A program made the translations under genes and the position numbers. A stretch of 11,818 bases of DNA, from NCBI GenBank assembly GCA_025360985.1, contig JANYBA010000336.1, forward strand, positions 1 through 11,818, read 5' to 3'. Each line of letters starts with the position of its first letter. Within the stretch, counting starts at the first letter, position 1. Shown one piece after another: positions 1-8,423 of the stretch. This stretch comes from Gammaproteobacteria bacterium (GTDB lineage: Bacteria > Pseudomonadota > Gammaproteobacteria > Xanthomonadales > Xanthomonadaceae). Below the pieces are notes generated by a model. The model was not told where the DNA came from. It saw nothing but the letters and a program-made list of their open reading frames with translations, and searched no databases.

Positions 1-535
1 TTTCCTCGAAGCGCGCGCGGGCCTGGTCGGTGACCGCGGTGCTGCCCTTGAATTGGCCGACGTAGCGCTGCAGCAGCTCGAGCGCCTTGGCGCGGCGGGC
101 TTCCGGGATCTGCTTGTCGAGCAGACCCTGGAGGTTGCCGAACACCATCTGGGGCACGTCGAACCAGGGCAGGTCGTACTTGGCCGATAGCCGCGTGCCG
201 GCGATGTCGTCGTCGATCGAGCCGATCAGGATCTGCAGGTCCTGGCGGACGTTGGCGTCCTGCTCGGCGGCCAGGCGCTGGCGCAGCTGGTCTCGGGTTT
301 TTTCCTCGGCGGCGATGAAGCGCTCGTCGATGTTCGGGCCCAGGTCGATGGCCAGGCCGTCGTACTGGGCCAGCCCCGCGCCCGAGGCGCCTTCGGGATT
401 GAATGCCGCCTGCGCCTGCAGGAGCAGCAGGGTATTGCCGTTGCTGGCGGTGACCCAGGGTTTTTCCGCCGCGCAGGCGCCTTGCGCGGCAAGGCAGGTG
501 AGCAGGGCAAGCGTGAGTGTCAGTGGTCTGGACAT
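1..535 (-). CDS. DUF885 family secreted protein, N-terminal part (cut by window start)
   Basis: I translated this reading frame by hand from the complement of 533-535 (ATG); it stays open for 178 codons to base 1, so the C-terminus lies outside the window. Residues 1-22 form a signal peptide (basic start, LTLALLTCLAAQGACA, likely cut at ACA|AE), so the protein is probably exported to the periplasm. The mature part has features I associate with DUF885: YDG near residue 58, an LGPNIDERF stretch (65-73), VRQDLQILI (96-104), a YDLPWFDVPQMVF block (120-132) and a helical QIPEARRAKALELLQRY segment (142-158). DUF885 proteins are usually about 550-600 residues and are thought to be metallopeptidase-like; any metal-binding motif would be in the missing part. 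A GAGGA ribosome site lies about 9 bases before the start. It sits 90 bases downstream of the SDR gene on the same strand and may be co-transcribed with it. The exact reaction is unknown. Confidence 0.82.
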   Translation of the reverse strand, partial: MSRPLTLTLALLTCLAAQGACAAEKPWVTASNGNTLLLLQAQAAFNPEGASGAGLAQYDGLAIDLGPNIDERFIAAEEKTRDQLRQRLAAEQDANVRQDLQILIGSIDDDIAGTRLSAKYDLPWFDVPQMVFGNLQGLLDKQIPEARRAKALELLQRYVGQFKGSTAVTDQARARFEE

Positions 536-625
536 GGCGGCATTCCTCGGGAAAGTCGGGCGAGGATGCGGCTTGGCGCCGCCGCGGTCATGCGGCAGAA
601 GTCATGCGCGGCTCAAACCATGAGG

Positions 626-1390
626 TCAGGCCAGGTAACCGCCGTCCACTGGGAAGGTCGCGCCGGTCACGTAACTCGCCGCGGGCGAGCACAGGAACAG
701 GACGGCCGGGGCGATCTCGCCCGGCTGCGCGGCCCGCGCCAGCGGCGTGAGCTGCATCAGCATCGCCATCAGTTTTGGATTGCCGGTCAGGGCCGAGGCG
801 AACCTGGTGTCGGTCAGGCCGGGCAGCACGGCATTGACGCGGATGCAATGCGCGGCCAGTTCCTTGGCGAAGCCTTCGGTCATGTTGACGATGCCGGCCT
901 TGGTCATTGAGTACACCAGTTGCCCGAACGCCGGACGCCTGGCATTCACCGAGGCGATGTTGACGATCGCACCGCCGCCCTTGTCCTTCATCCGCCGCGC
1001 CGCCTGCACGGTCGTCCAGAAATAACCGCGCAGGTTGACCTCGACGGTCTTTTCGTAGGCCGGCAATTCCATGTCCAGAGCCGGGCCGAAATAGGGATTG
1101 GCGGCGGCGTTGTTGACCAGCACGTCGGGCGCGCGGCCGGCGACATCGAGCGCGGCAAACGCGGCCTCGATGCTGGCCGGATCGCCGACGTGCATCGCCA
1201 GCGCCTCGGCCGAACCGCCGTTCGCACGAATGGTCGCGGCGACCGCTTCGCAGGCCTCGAGCTTGCGGCTGGCGCAGACGACGTGGGCGCCGTGCGCCGC
1301 CAGCAGGCGCGCGATCGCTTCGCCGATGCCGCGCGAGGCGCCGCTGACCAAGGCGGTTTTTCCGGACAGGTCGAACATCGGGTCGGACAC
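626..1390 (-). CDS. SDR family NAD(P)-dependent oxidoreductase (PRK07035-like)
   Basis: A 254-residue classical short-chain dehydrogenase/reductase, the usual length for the family. The Rossmann motif SGASRGIG is at residues 16-23, followed by the NNAA motif at 93-96. The catalytic tetrad is complete: N119 (EVNLRGYF), S147 (NIASVNA), Y160 and K164 (YSMTK). The PGLTDT segment (190-195) and the C-terminal PVDGGYLA are typical of tetrameric SDRs. From memory the protein closely resembles the PRK07035 group; the substrate is unknown. The start is GTG at 1390, preferred because GGAG lies 6 bases upstream; an ATG four codons later is the alternative. It is transcribed away from a second SDR gene, with a 76-base shared regulatory region between them. 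The DUF885 gene follows 90 bases downstream on the same strand. Soluble cytoplasmic enzyme. Confidence 0.93.
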   Translation of the reverse strand: MSDPMFDLSGKTALVSGASRGIGEAIARLLAAHGAHVVCASRKLEACEAVAATIRANGGSAEALAMHVGDPASIEAAFAALDVAGRAPDVLVNNAAANPYFGPALDMELPAYEKTVEVNLRGYFWTTVQAARRMKDKGGGAIVNIASVNARRPAFGQLVYSMTKAGIVNMTEGFAKELAAHCIRVNAVLPGLTDTRFASALTGNPKLMAMLMQLTPLARAAQPGEIAPAVLFLCSPAASYVTGATFPVDGGYLA

Positions 1391-1425
1391 CGGATTCTCC
1401 AGGGCGCGGCGCCGGGCCGGCGCTT

Positions 1426-1450
1426 GCTATGCTGCAGCGACCAGCATAGC
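1426..1450. promoter_or_regulatory. Inverted repeat between divergent SDR genes; candidate operator or face-to-face promoters
   Basis: GCTATGCTG (1426-1434) and CAGCATAGC (1442-1450) are perfect reverse complements, 9 bp each, around a 7-bp centre. Each arm carries a TATGCT hexamer that could act as a -10 element for the gene on its own strand. The right arm ends 16 bases before the ATG at 1467, and the left arm begins 35 bases from the GTG at 1390. The symmetry fits a dimeric regulator such as TetR or GntR types, but no regulator gene is in the window. The operator role is inference. Confidence 0.5.
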
Positions 1451-1466
1451 CGACGCGGGGAGTGCG

Positions 1467-2267
1467 ATGAGCCAGCAGCGACGCGTATTGATCACCGGCG
1501 CCGGCAGCGGCCTCGGCCAGGCCCTGGCGTTGCGTTACGCGCGCAGCGGCGCGCGCGTGGCCTGCGTCGATCTGACCGTCGCGCGTAGCGAAGCGACCCG
1601 CGCCACGCTCGCCGGCAGCGGCCACCTCGCGCTGGCCGCCGACGTCGGCAGCGATGAGGCCATGGAAGCGCTGCGCACCGACATCGAACGCGACTGGGGC
1701 GGCCTCGACGTGCTGGTCAACAATGCCGGCATCGCCTCCGGCGGTGCGATGGTGGAAACGACGATGGCCGAGTGGCAGCAGGTGCTCAACATCGACCTGC
1801 TCAGCGTCGTGCGCGGTTGCCGGATGTTCCTGCCCGGCATGATCGCCGCGCGTTCCGGGCAGGTCCTCAGCACCGCCAGCTTCGCCGGCCTGGCCGGCGC
1901 CCCGGGGATCATGACCTACGGCGTCGCCAAGGCCGCGGTGGTGGCGCTGTCGGAACAGTTGCGCGCCGAGGTGCAGCAGTTCGGCATCCGCGTCGGCGTG
2001 ATCTGCCCGAGTTTCTTCCGCACCAACCTGTGCGACACCATGGTCGGCAGCGCCCGGATGAAGCACACCGCCATCAAGCTCATGGACACCTCGCCCGATA
2101 CGATCGACAGCGTCGCCGACAACGTGTTCGCCGCCGCCGAGCGCGGCGACTTCCTGATCATCCCGACCCGGGCCGAACCGATGCGCTGGCGGTTCAAGCG
2201 CTGGTTCCCGGAATCCTACGCGCGGCAAATCCAGAAGCTGGCCCGGCAAACCGGCTTGGCGAACTGA
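1467..2267 (+). CDS. SDR family oxidoreductase (PRK05650-like)
   Basis: A 266-residue classical SDR, starting at ATG 1467 just after a GGGGAG ribosome site (1457-1462). The reading frame is open further upstream to 1098, but that part overlaps the opposite SDR and lacks family similarity. Motifs: TGAGSGLG (10-17), NNAG (85-88), N108, S138, Y151 and K155, so the catalytic tetrad is intact. CPSFFRTNL (180-188) and the basic C-terminal extension (RWRFKRWFPESYARQ) match my memory of the PRK05650 SDR group, for which no substrate is firmly assigned. Its stop lies 13 bases before the saccharopine-dehydrogenase-like gene, so the two are very likely co-transcribed. It differs strongly in sequence from the divergent SDR on the other strand, so the pair is not a recent duplication. 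Confidence 0.93.
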   Translation: MSQQRRVLITGAGSGLGQALALRYARSGARVACVDLTVARSEATRATLAGSGHLALAADVGSDEAMEALRTDIERDWGGLDVLVNNAGIASGGAMVETTMAEWQQVLNIDLLSVVRGCRMFLPGMIAARSGQVLSTASFAGLAGAPGIMTYGVAKAAVVALSEQLRAEVQQFGIRVGVICPSFFRTNLCDTMVGSARMKHTAIKLMDTSPDTIDSVADNVFAAAERGDFLIIPTRAEPMRWRFKRWFPESYARQIQKLARQTGLAN

Positions 2268-2280
2268 GCGGCCGCTTGCC

Positions 2281-3324
2281 ATGGACTGGATGATCTACGG
2301 CGCCAATGGCTACACCGGTCGTTTGATCGCCGGGGAAGCGAAGCGGCGCGGCCTGCGCCCGATCCTCGCCGGCCGCAATGCGGCGGCGCTGGACCCGCTG
2401 GCGAAGGAACTCGGCTTGCCGGTGCGCGCGTTTTCGCTCGACGATGCCCGCGCGGTGCGCAACGGCCTGCACGACGTCGGCCTGGTGCTGCATTGCGCCG
2501 GCCCGTTTTCCAGGACCTGTGCGCCGATGCTCGCCGGCTGCCTGGAGGCGGGGGCGCACTACCTCGACATCACCGGCGAGATCGACGTCTTCGCGCATTG
2601 CCATCGCCAGCACGAGCAGGCGAAGAAGCGCGGCATCGTCGTGATTCCCGGCACCGGCTTCGACGTGGTTCCCACCGATTGCCTGGCCGCGCAGCTCAAG
2701 CGCGAGATGCCGGCCGCGACGAAGCTGGTGCTGGCCTTCGACGGCGGCGGCGGCCCCAGCCCGGGCACGGCCAAGACCGGCGTCGAGGGGCTGGGCAAGG
2801 GCGGTCGCGCGCGCATCGGCGGCAAGCTCACGCGGGTACCCCTGGCCTGGAAGACGCGCAGCTTCGACAAGGACGGCGAGGCGCGTTTCGCGATGACCAT
2901 TCCCTGGGGCGATGTCTACACCGCGTTCGTGTCCACCGGCATCGCCAATATCGAGGTCTACATGGCGGTGCCGCCGGCCACGGCGCGAAACCTGCGGCGG
3001 ATTCGCTGGCTCGGCCCGCTGCTCGGCTCGGCGCCGGTGCAGGCGCTGCTCAAGCGCCAGGTGGAAAAACGCGTGCCGGGCCCGTCGCCGGACAAACGCG
3101 CCGCCAGCCAGACCGTGGTCTGGGGCGAAGTGCGCGACGACAAGGGCCGCGAACTCAAGGCGCAGTTGCGCACGCCCAACGGCTACGAACTGACCGTCAC
3201 GGCCGCGCTGGGCATTGCCCAACGCCTGCTCGCGGGCGCGCGACCCGAGGGCGGCTACTACACGCCCTCGCGGCTGATGGGCGCCGACTACGTGTTGACG
3301 CTGCCCGGCGTGTCACGCCGCTGA
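2281..3324 (+). CDS. Saccharopine dehydrogenase-like NAD(P)-binding protein
   Basis: A 347-residue protein with an N-terminal Rossmann domain: MIYGANGYTGRLIA at residues 4-17 is the dinucleotide-binding loop typical of the saccharopine dehydrogenase NADP-binding family. Further family marks are LHCAGPFSR (70-78), YLDITGE (94-100) and GTGFDVVPTDCLA (124-136). Relatives of this type include the mycobacterial trans-acting enoyl reductases that work on lipid precursors, so lysine metabolism is not implied by the name. No signal peptide or clear membrane helix is seen; the protein is probably cytoplasmic or membrane-associated. The ATG at 2281 has only a weak ribosome site; tight spacing (13 bases) from the upstream SDR suggests an operon and possibly a shared redox pathway. 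The substrate cannot be deduced from the sequence. Confidence 0.85.
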   Translation: MDWMIYGANGYTGRLIAGEAKRRGLRPILAGRNAAALDPLAKELGLPVRAFSLDDARAVRNGLHDVGLVLHCAGPFSRTCAPMLAGCLEAGAHYLDITGEIDVFAHCHRQHEQAKKRGIVVIPGTGFDVVPTDCLAAQLKREMPAATKLVLAFDGGGGPSPGTAKTGVEGLGKGGRARIGGKLTRVPLAWKTRSFDKDGEARFAMTIPWGDVYTAFVSTGIANIEVYMAVPPATARNLRRIRWLGPLLGSAPVQALLKRQVEKRVPGPSPDKRAASQTVVWGEVRDDKGRELKAQLRTPNGYELTVTAALGIAQRLLAGARPEGGYYTPSRLMGADYVLTLPGVSRR

Positions 3325-3346
3325 CCCAACCCCCCAGGAGTACGCC

Positions 3347-3565
3347 ATGCGCATGCCCGCCCTGATCATCGGAATCCTGCTGCTCGTCGCCGGCGCCCTG
3401 GTGCTGTCCGGCACCTTCAAGTACACCGACGACAAGGAAGTCCTGAAAATCGGCGACGCCTCGTTGACGGTGCAACAGGAAAAATCGCCACCCAATAACC
3501 TGGGTTATGGCCTGCTGGCAATCGGCGCGGTCGCGCTGGTGTTCGCCGCCGCCGGCAAGAAATAG
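3347..3565 (+). CDS. Small two-helix membrane protein, function unknown
   Basis: A 72-residue protein that I do not assign to a named family. Residues 5-21 (ALIIGILLLVAGALVLS) and about 52-69 (LGYGLLAIGAVALVFAAA) are hydrophobic helices. The loop of about 30 residues between them contains a beta-rich KIGDASLTVQQEKSPP stretch, which is probably periplasmic if both ends are cytoplasmic. A strong AGGAG ribosome site lies 6 bases before ATG 3347, which supports real translation; the ATG two codons later is a less likely start. It begins 22 bases after the saccharopine-dehydrogenase-like gene and looks like the last member of that operon before the EAL gene. The layout resembles DUF3185-like small inner-membrane proteins, but I cannot confirm membership. 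Confidence 0.75.
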   Translation: MRMPALIIGILLLVAGALVLSGTFKYTDDKEVLKIGDASLTVQQEKSPPNNLGYGLLAIGAVALVFAAAGKK

Positions 3566-3606
3566 CATAAGCTGGCAGCCCGTTTCCCCAAGCGAGGGGA
3601 GCAGCC

Positions 3607-4389
3607 ATGAGCGAACGCGAAGAAATGTTGGCCCGTCTCGACCTGGCGATGGGCGCCGGCGAATTCGAGCTTTTTTTCCAGCCACAGTACGACGCGCGCA
3701 GCGGCCGGCCGATCGTACTGGAAAGCCTGTTGCGCTGGCGCCACCCGGAACGCGGGCTGGTGCCGCCGGTGGTGTTCCTGGCGATGTGCGAAGACAGCGG
3801 CCTGATCCTGCCGCTCGGACGCTGGATGCTCTCGGAAGTTCGCGCCTACCATGCCCGCCTGGCCGAAGCGGACTGGTCGGGTATCAGTATCTCGGTCAAT
3901 ATTTCCGAAGTGCAATTCCAGGATGGCGAGCTGGTCGATTACCTGCAGCGGATGCTGGCTCAGGATGCGGCGCCTCCGGCCAGTGCGCTGGAGCTGGAAG
4001 TCCAGGAGTCACTGGTGATGAAGGACCCGGACGAAGCCATCCGCGTTCTCTCCGCCGTGCGCGCCCTCGGCGTGAAGGTGGCGATCGACAACTTCGGAAC
4101 CGGCTATGCCAGCATGGCCGCTTTGCAGCGCATTCCCGCCGACAAGATCAAGCTCGATGGCAGCGTCGTGCGGAACGTCGACCAGGACGCCAACAGCGCC
4201 GCCATCTGCCGCTCGATCCTGTCGCTCGCGCACAGCCTCAAGTTGCCGGTGATCGCGCAGGGCGTGGAACGGATGGAACAGTTCGAATGGTTGCGTGCCA
4301 ACGACGTCGATGGCTTGCAGGGCTACCTGTTCGCGCGTCCGGCGCCGTTCGACGACATGCTGCGCGGCCTCGGCGCCCTGCCGGTGTGA
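3607..4389 (+). CDS. Stand-alone EAL domain protein, probably catalytically inactive
   Basis: A 260-residue protein that is almost entirely one EAL domain (the c-di-GMP phosphodiesterase fold), with no GGDEF, PAS, receiver or membrane part. Conserved points are FFQPQYD (23-29), the signature as ES-L-L-R-W (39-44), N98 (SVNIS), E134 (VQES), K182 (IKLD), and Q238 in LQGYLF. Two usually essential acidic residues are changed: the metal-binding DDFGTG motif reads DNFGTG (N162), and the EGVE motif reads QGVE (Q218). By the known chemistry of RocR and related enzymes these substitutions should abolish or greatly reduce c-di-GMP hydrolysis. The protein may instead bind c-di-GMP or a partner, as other degenerate EAL proteins do. 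The start at ATG 3607 follows GAGGGGAG (3594-3601). It lies 41 bases after the small membrane protein and 37 bases before uvrD. Confidence 0.93.
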   Translation: MSEREEMLARLDLAMGAGEFELFFQPQYDARSGRPIVLESLLRWRHPERGLVPPVVFLAMCEDSGLILPLGRWMLSEVRAYHARLAEADWSGISISVNISEVQFQDGELVDYLQRMLAQDAAPPASALELEVQESLVMKDPDEAIRVLSAVRALGVKVAIDNFGTGYASMAALQRIPADKIKLDGSVVRNVDQDANSAAICRSILSLAHSLKLPVIAQGVERMEQFEWLRANDVDGLQGYLFARPAPFDDMLRGLGALPV

Positions 4390-4414
4390 ACACGCGGGCC
4401 CGAGTGGCCGCCGG

Positions 4415-4420
4415 TACAAT
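4415..4420 (+). promoter_or_regulatory. Candidate -10 element (TACAAT) directly before uvrD
   Basis: TACAAT differs from the TATAAT consensus at one base and ends 6 bases before the uvrD ATG at 4427. If used, transcription would begin at or next to the A of the start codon, giving a leaderless message. This would also explain why no Shine-Dalgarno sequence is seen before uvrD. No good -35 box is visible at the expected distance. Inference only. Confidence 0.4.
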
Positions 4421-4426
4421 GGCGGC

Positions 4427-6592
4427 ATGGATGTTTCCCACCTGATCGACGGGCTCAACGCGGCCCAGCGCGAGGCCGTCAGCGCGCCGCCCGGGCACTA
4501 TCTCGTGCTGGCCGGCGCCGGTTCCGGCAAGACTCGCGTGCTCACCCATCGCATCGGCTGGCTGCACGAGGTCGTCGGCGTGCCGGCGCACGGCATCCTC
4601 GCGGTGACCTTCACCAACAAGGCCGCCGCCGAGATGCGCGGCCGCGTCGAGACCCTGCTGCGCGGCGGCACGCGCGGTATGTGGATTGGCACCTTCCACG
4701 GACTGGCGCATCGGCTCCTGCGCCTGCATTGGCAGGAAGCCGGGCTGCCCGAGGCCTTCCAGGTACTCGACAGCGATGACCAGTTGCGAATGGTCAAGCG
4801 CGTTTCGGCCGACCTCGAACTCGACGAAGGCCGATTCCCGCCGCGACAACTGGCCTGGTGGATCAACGCGCAGAAGGACGAGGGCCGGCGACCCAGGCAC
4901 ATCCAGGTACCGGGCGGTGATTTCTACACGCAAACCATGCTGCGCGTATACGAAGAATACGAATCGCGCTGCCAGCGCGCCGGCCTGGTGGATTTCGGCG
5001 AAATCCTGCTGCGCGCGCACGAACTGTGGTTGCAACACCCCGTGCTGCTCGACCACTACCAGCGTCGTTTCGGCCAGATCCTCGTCGACGAATTCCAGGA
5101 CACCAACACCCTGCAGTACGCCTTTATCCGCGTGCTCGCCGGCGAGCGCGGCCAGGTCTTCGTGGTCGGCGACGACGATCAATCGATTTACGGCTGGCGC
5201 GGCGCGAAAGTGGAGAACATGCAGCGCTTCCTGCGCGACTATCCCAATGCCAGCACGATCCGGCTGGAACAGAATTACCGCTCGACCGGCACCATCCTGG
5301 CCGCCGCCAACGCGGTGATCGCGCACAATCCCGAGCGCCTGGGCAAGCAACTGTGGACGGAAGACGGCGAAGGCGAGCCGATCGACCTGTACGCGGCCTA
5401 CAACGAAGTCGACGAAGCCCGCTTCGTGGTCGAGCGCGTGCAGTCGCATCGGCGCGGCGGCGGTCGCGCCGACGAATGCGCGGTGCTTTACCGCAGCAAC
5501 GCGCAGTCGCGCGCGATCGAGGAACAATTGCTCGCCGCCGGCCTGCCTTATCGCGTCTATGGCGGCCAGCGTTTCTTCGAGCGCATGGAGATCAAGGACG
5601 CGCTCGCCTACCTGCGCCTGGTCGCCAACCGCGACGACGACGCGGCCTTCGAACGCGCGGTCAACACGCCGCCGCGCGGCATCGGCGAGCGCACGCTTGA
5701 CGAGGTGCGGCGACAGGCGCGAACCGATTCGCTGTCGTTGTGGGCGGCGTCGGTGTCGCTGTCCGATGGCGGCGTGCTCGCCGGACGCGCCCGCAATGCG
5801 CTCAAGACTTTCACCGCACTCATCGCGTCGCTGGCGTCGCATCTCGACGGCCTGGTCCTGCACGAGCAGTTCGACCACGTGCTCGAGCAATCCGGCTTGC
5901 GCGCGCACTACGCGGCCGAATCCAAGGGCCAGCTCGACTCGCGCACCGAGAACCTCGACGAGCTGGTCTCGGTGGCCAGCCGCTTCGAACGCAGCGCCGA
6001 CGCGACCGAGGACGGCCTGAGCGAGCTGGTCGCCTTCCTCGCCTACGCCGCGCTCGAGGCCGGCGAAGGCCAGGCCGAAGCCGGCGAGGACGGCGTGCAG
6101 CTGATGACCCTGCACAGCGCCAAGGGCCTGGAGTTCCCGCAAGTCTTCCTGGTCGGCATGGAGGAAGGCCTGTTCCCCAGCAACCGCTCGATGGAAGAGA
6201 GCGGTCGCCTGGAGGAAGAACGGCGACTGGCCTACGTCGGCCTGACCCGCGCGCGGCAGAAGCTGACGATGACCTACGCCGAATCGCGACGACTGCACGG
6301 CATGGAAATGTTCGGCACGCCATCGCGCTTCCTGCGCGAAATTCCGCCGGCATTGTTGAATGAGGTGCGTCCCCGGGTGCAAGTCTCGCGCCCGGCCTTT
6401 GCCGGCCGATTCGCCGAAGCGCCGGCGACCGGCGGCCTGCGCCTGGGCCAGCGCGTGCAGCACGCCAGTTTCGGCGCCGGCATCGTCATGGATTGCGAAG
6501 GCGCCGGCGCGCACGCACGCGTGCAGGTCAATTTCGAAAACGCCGGCCCGAAGTGGCTGGTGCTCGCTTACGCCAACCTGGCGCCGCTCTGA
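4427..6592 (+). CDS. uvrD: DNA helicase II, UvrD
   Basis: A 721-residue superfamily 1A 3'-5' DNA helicase, about the length of E. coli UvrD (720) and recognisably collinear with it from MDVS to the end. It acts in nucleotide excision repair, displacing the excised oligonucleotide and UvrC, and in methyl-directed mismatch repair. Visible motifs: Q-motif LNAAQREAV (10-18), Walker A AGAGSGKT (29-36), TFTNKAAAEM (61-70), GTFHGLAHRLLR (88-99), Walker B VDEFQDTN (220-227), GDDDQSIYGWRGA (248-260), QNYRST (282-287), and towards the C-terminus MTLHSAKGLEFPQVF and RLAYVGLTRA. The C-terminal LGQRVQHASFGAGIV region is the Tudor-like RNA polymerase-binding domain typical of UvrD/PcrA. The frame is open upstream, but that part is EAL-gene sequence. 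ATG 4427 matches the family start, although no clear ribosome site precedes it. It ends 15 bases from the convergent kinase gene. Confidence 0.98.
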   Translation: MDVSHLIDGLNAAQREAVSAPPGHYLVLAGAGSGKTRVLTHRIGWLHEVVGVPAHGILAVTFTNKAAAEMRGRVETLLRGGTRGMWIGTFHGLAHRLLRLHWQEAGLPEAFQVLDSDDQLRMVKRVSADLELDEGRFPPRQLAWWINAQKDEGRRPRHIQVPGGDFYTQTMLRVYEEYESRCQRAGLVDFGEILLRAHELWLQHPVLLDHYQRRFGQILVDEFQDTNTLQYAFIRVLAGERGQVFVVGDDDQSIYGWRGAKVENMQRFLRDYPNASTIRLEQNYRSTGTILAAANAVIAHNPERLGKQLWTEDGEGEPIDLYAAYNEVDEARFVVERVQSHRRGGGRADECAVLYRSNAQSRAIEEQLLAAGLPYRVYGGQRFFERMEIKDALAYLRLVANRDDDAAFERAVNTPPRGIGERTLDEVRRQARTDSLSLWAASVSLSDGGVLAGRARNALKTFTALIASLASHLDGLVLHEQFDHVLEQSGLRAHYAAESKGQLDSRTENLDELVSVASRFERSADATEDGLSELVAFLAYAALEAGEGQAEAGEDGVQLMTLHSAKGLEFPQVFLVGMEEGLFPSNRSMEESGRLEEERRLAYVGLTRARQKLTMTYAESRRLHGMEMFGTPSRFLREIPPALLNEVRPRVQVSRPAFAGRFAEAPATGGLRLGQRVQHASFGAGIVMDCEGAGAHARVQVNFENAGPKWLVLAYANLAPL

Positions 6593-6607
6593 ATCGGGAT
6601 GCGTCGC

Positions 6608-8260
<1,653 letters not shown>

Positions 8261-8423
8261 GCTGGTCTGATGGCCGAATCTTGGATGGTAGCTCCGAAGC
8301 CGGCGATCCGGAAGCTTTTGCCGCATTGCGCCCATGCGCCGGGGGCCGCGACCGGGGCCCACGGCCAAAATGAACGCGCATTGCGCGCCGGGACCGATCT
8401 GGCCCGGGACGGATCGCGCCGGC
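8261..8423. other. Intergenic region between the two kinase genes
   Basis: A 163-base non-coding stretch, the longest gene gap in the window. It holds a candidate -10 element for kinase 1 (see 8284-8292). It also holds a 13-base string, GCATTGCGCGCCG (8378-8390), that recurs upstream of kinase 2 at 10205-10217. No convincing intrinsic terminator (GC stem plus T run) was found for kinase 2 on the minus strand, so read-through from kinase 2 into kinase 1 is possible in addition to a separate promoter. Confidence 0.5.
8284..8292 (-). promoter_or_regulatory. Candidate -10 region of kinase 1, shared with kinase 2
   Basis: On the minus strand this reads GCTACCATC, containing TACCAT, which keeps the key first, second and last bases of a -10 box. 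It ends 24 bases before the chosen kinase 1 start. The same nine bases occur 25 bases before the kinase 2 start (10158-10166). The matched distance in both paralogues supports a promoter element and also the chosen starts. The -35 region is poor. Confidence 0.4.

Noticed and set aside
587..608. Direct repeat GTCATGCG (587-594 and 601-608) after the SDR gene
   Set aside because: Only 8 bases, with two copies and no symmetry or conserved context; chance is a sufficient explanation in GC-rich DNA.
588..2282. A 564-codon minus-strand frame crossing both SDR genes
   Set aside because: It is out of frame with the minus-strand SDR and antisense to the plus-strand SDR; both of those have intact catalytic tetrads, and this frame shows no family motifs.
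4238..6514. A 758-codon open frame on the minus strand opposite uvrD
   Set aside because: It is the mirror of the uvrD codon pattern in GC-rich DNA; uvrD matches its family along its full length, and the antisense translation has no recognisable domain.
6593..6607. Bidirectional terminator between uvrD and kinase 1
   Set aside because: The gap is only 15 bases with no stem and no T or A run.
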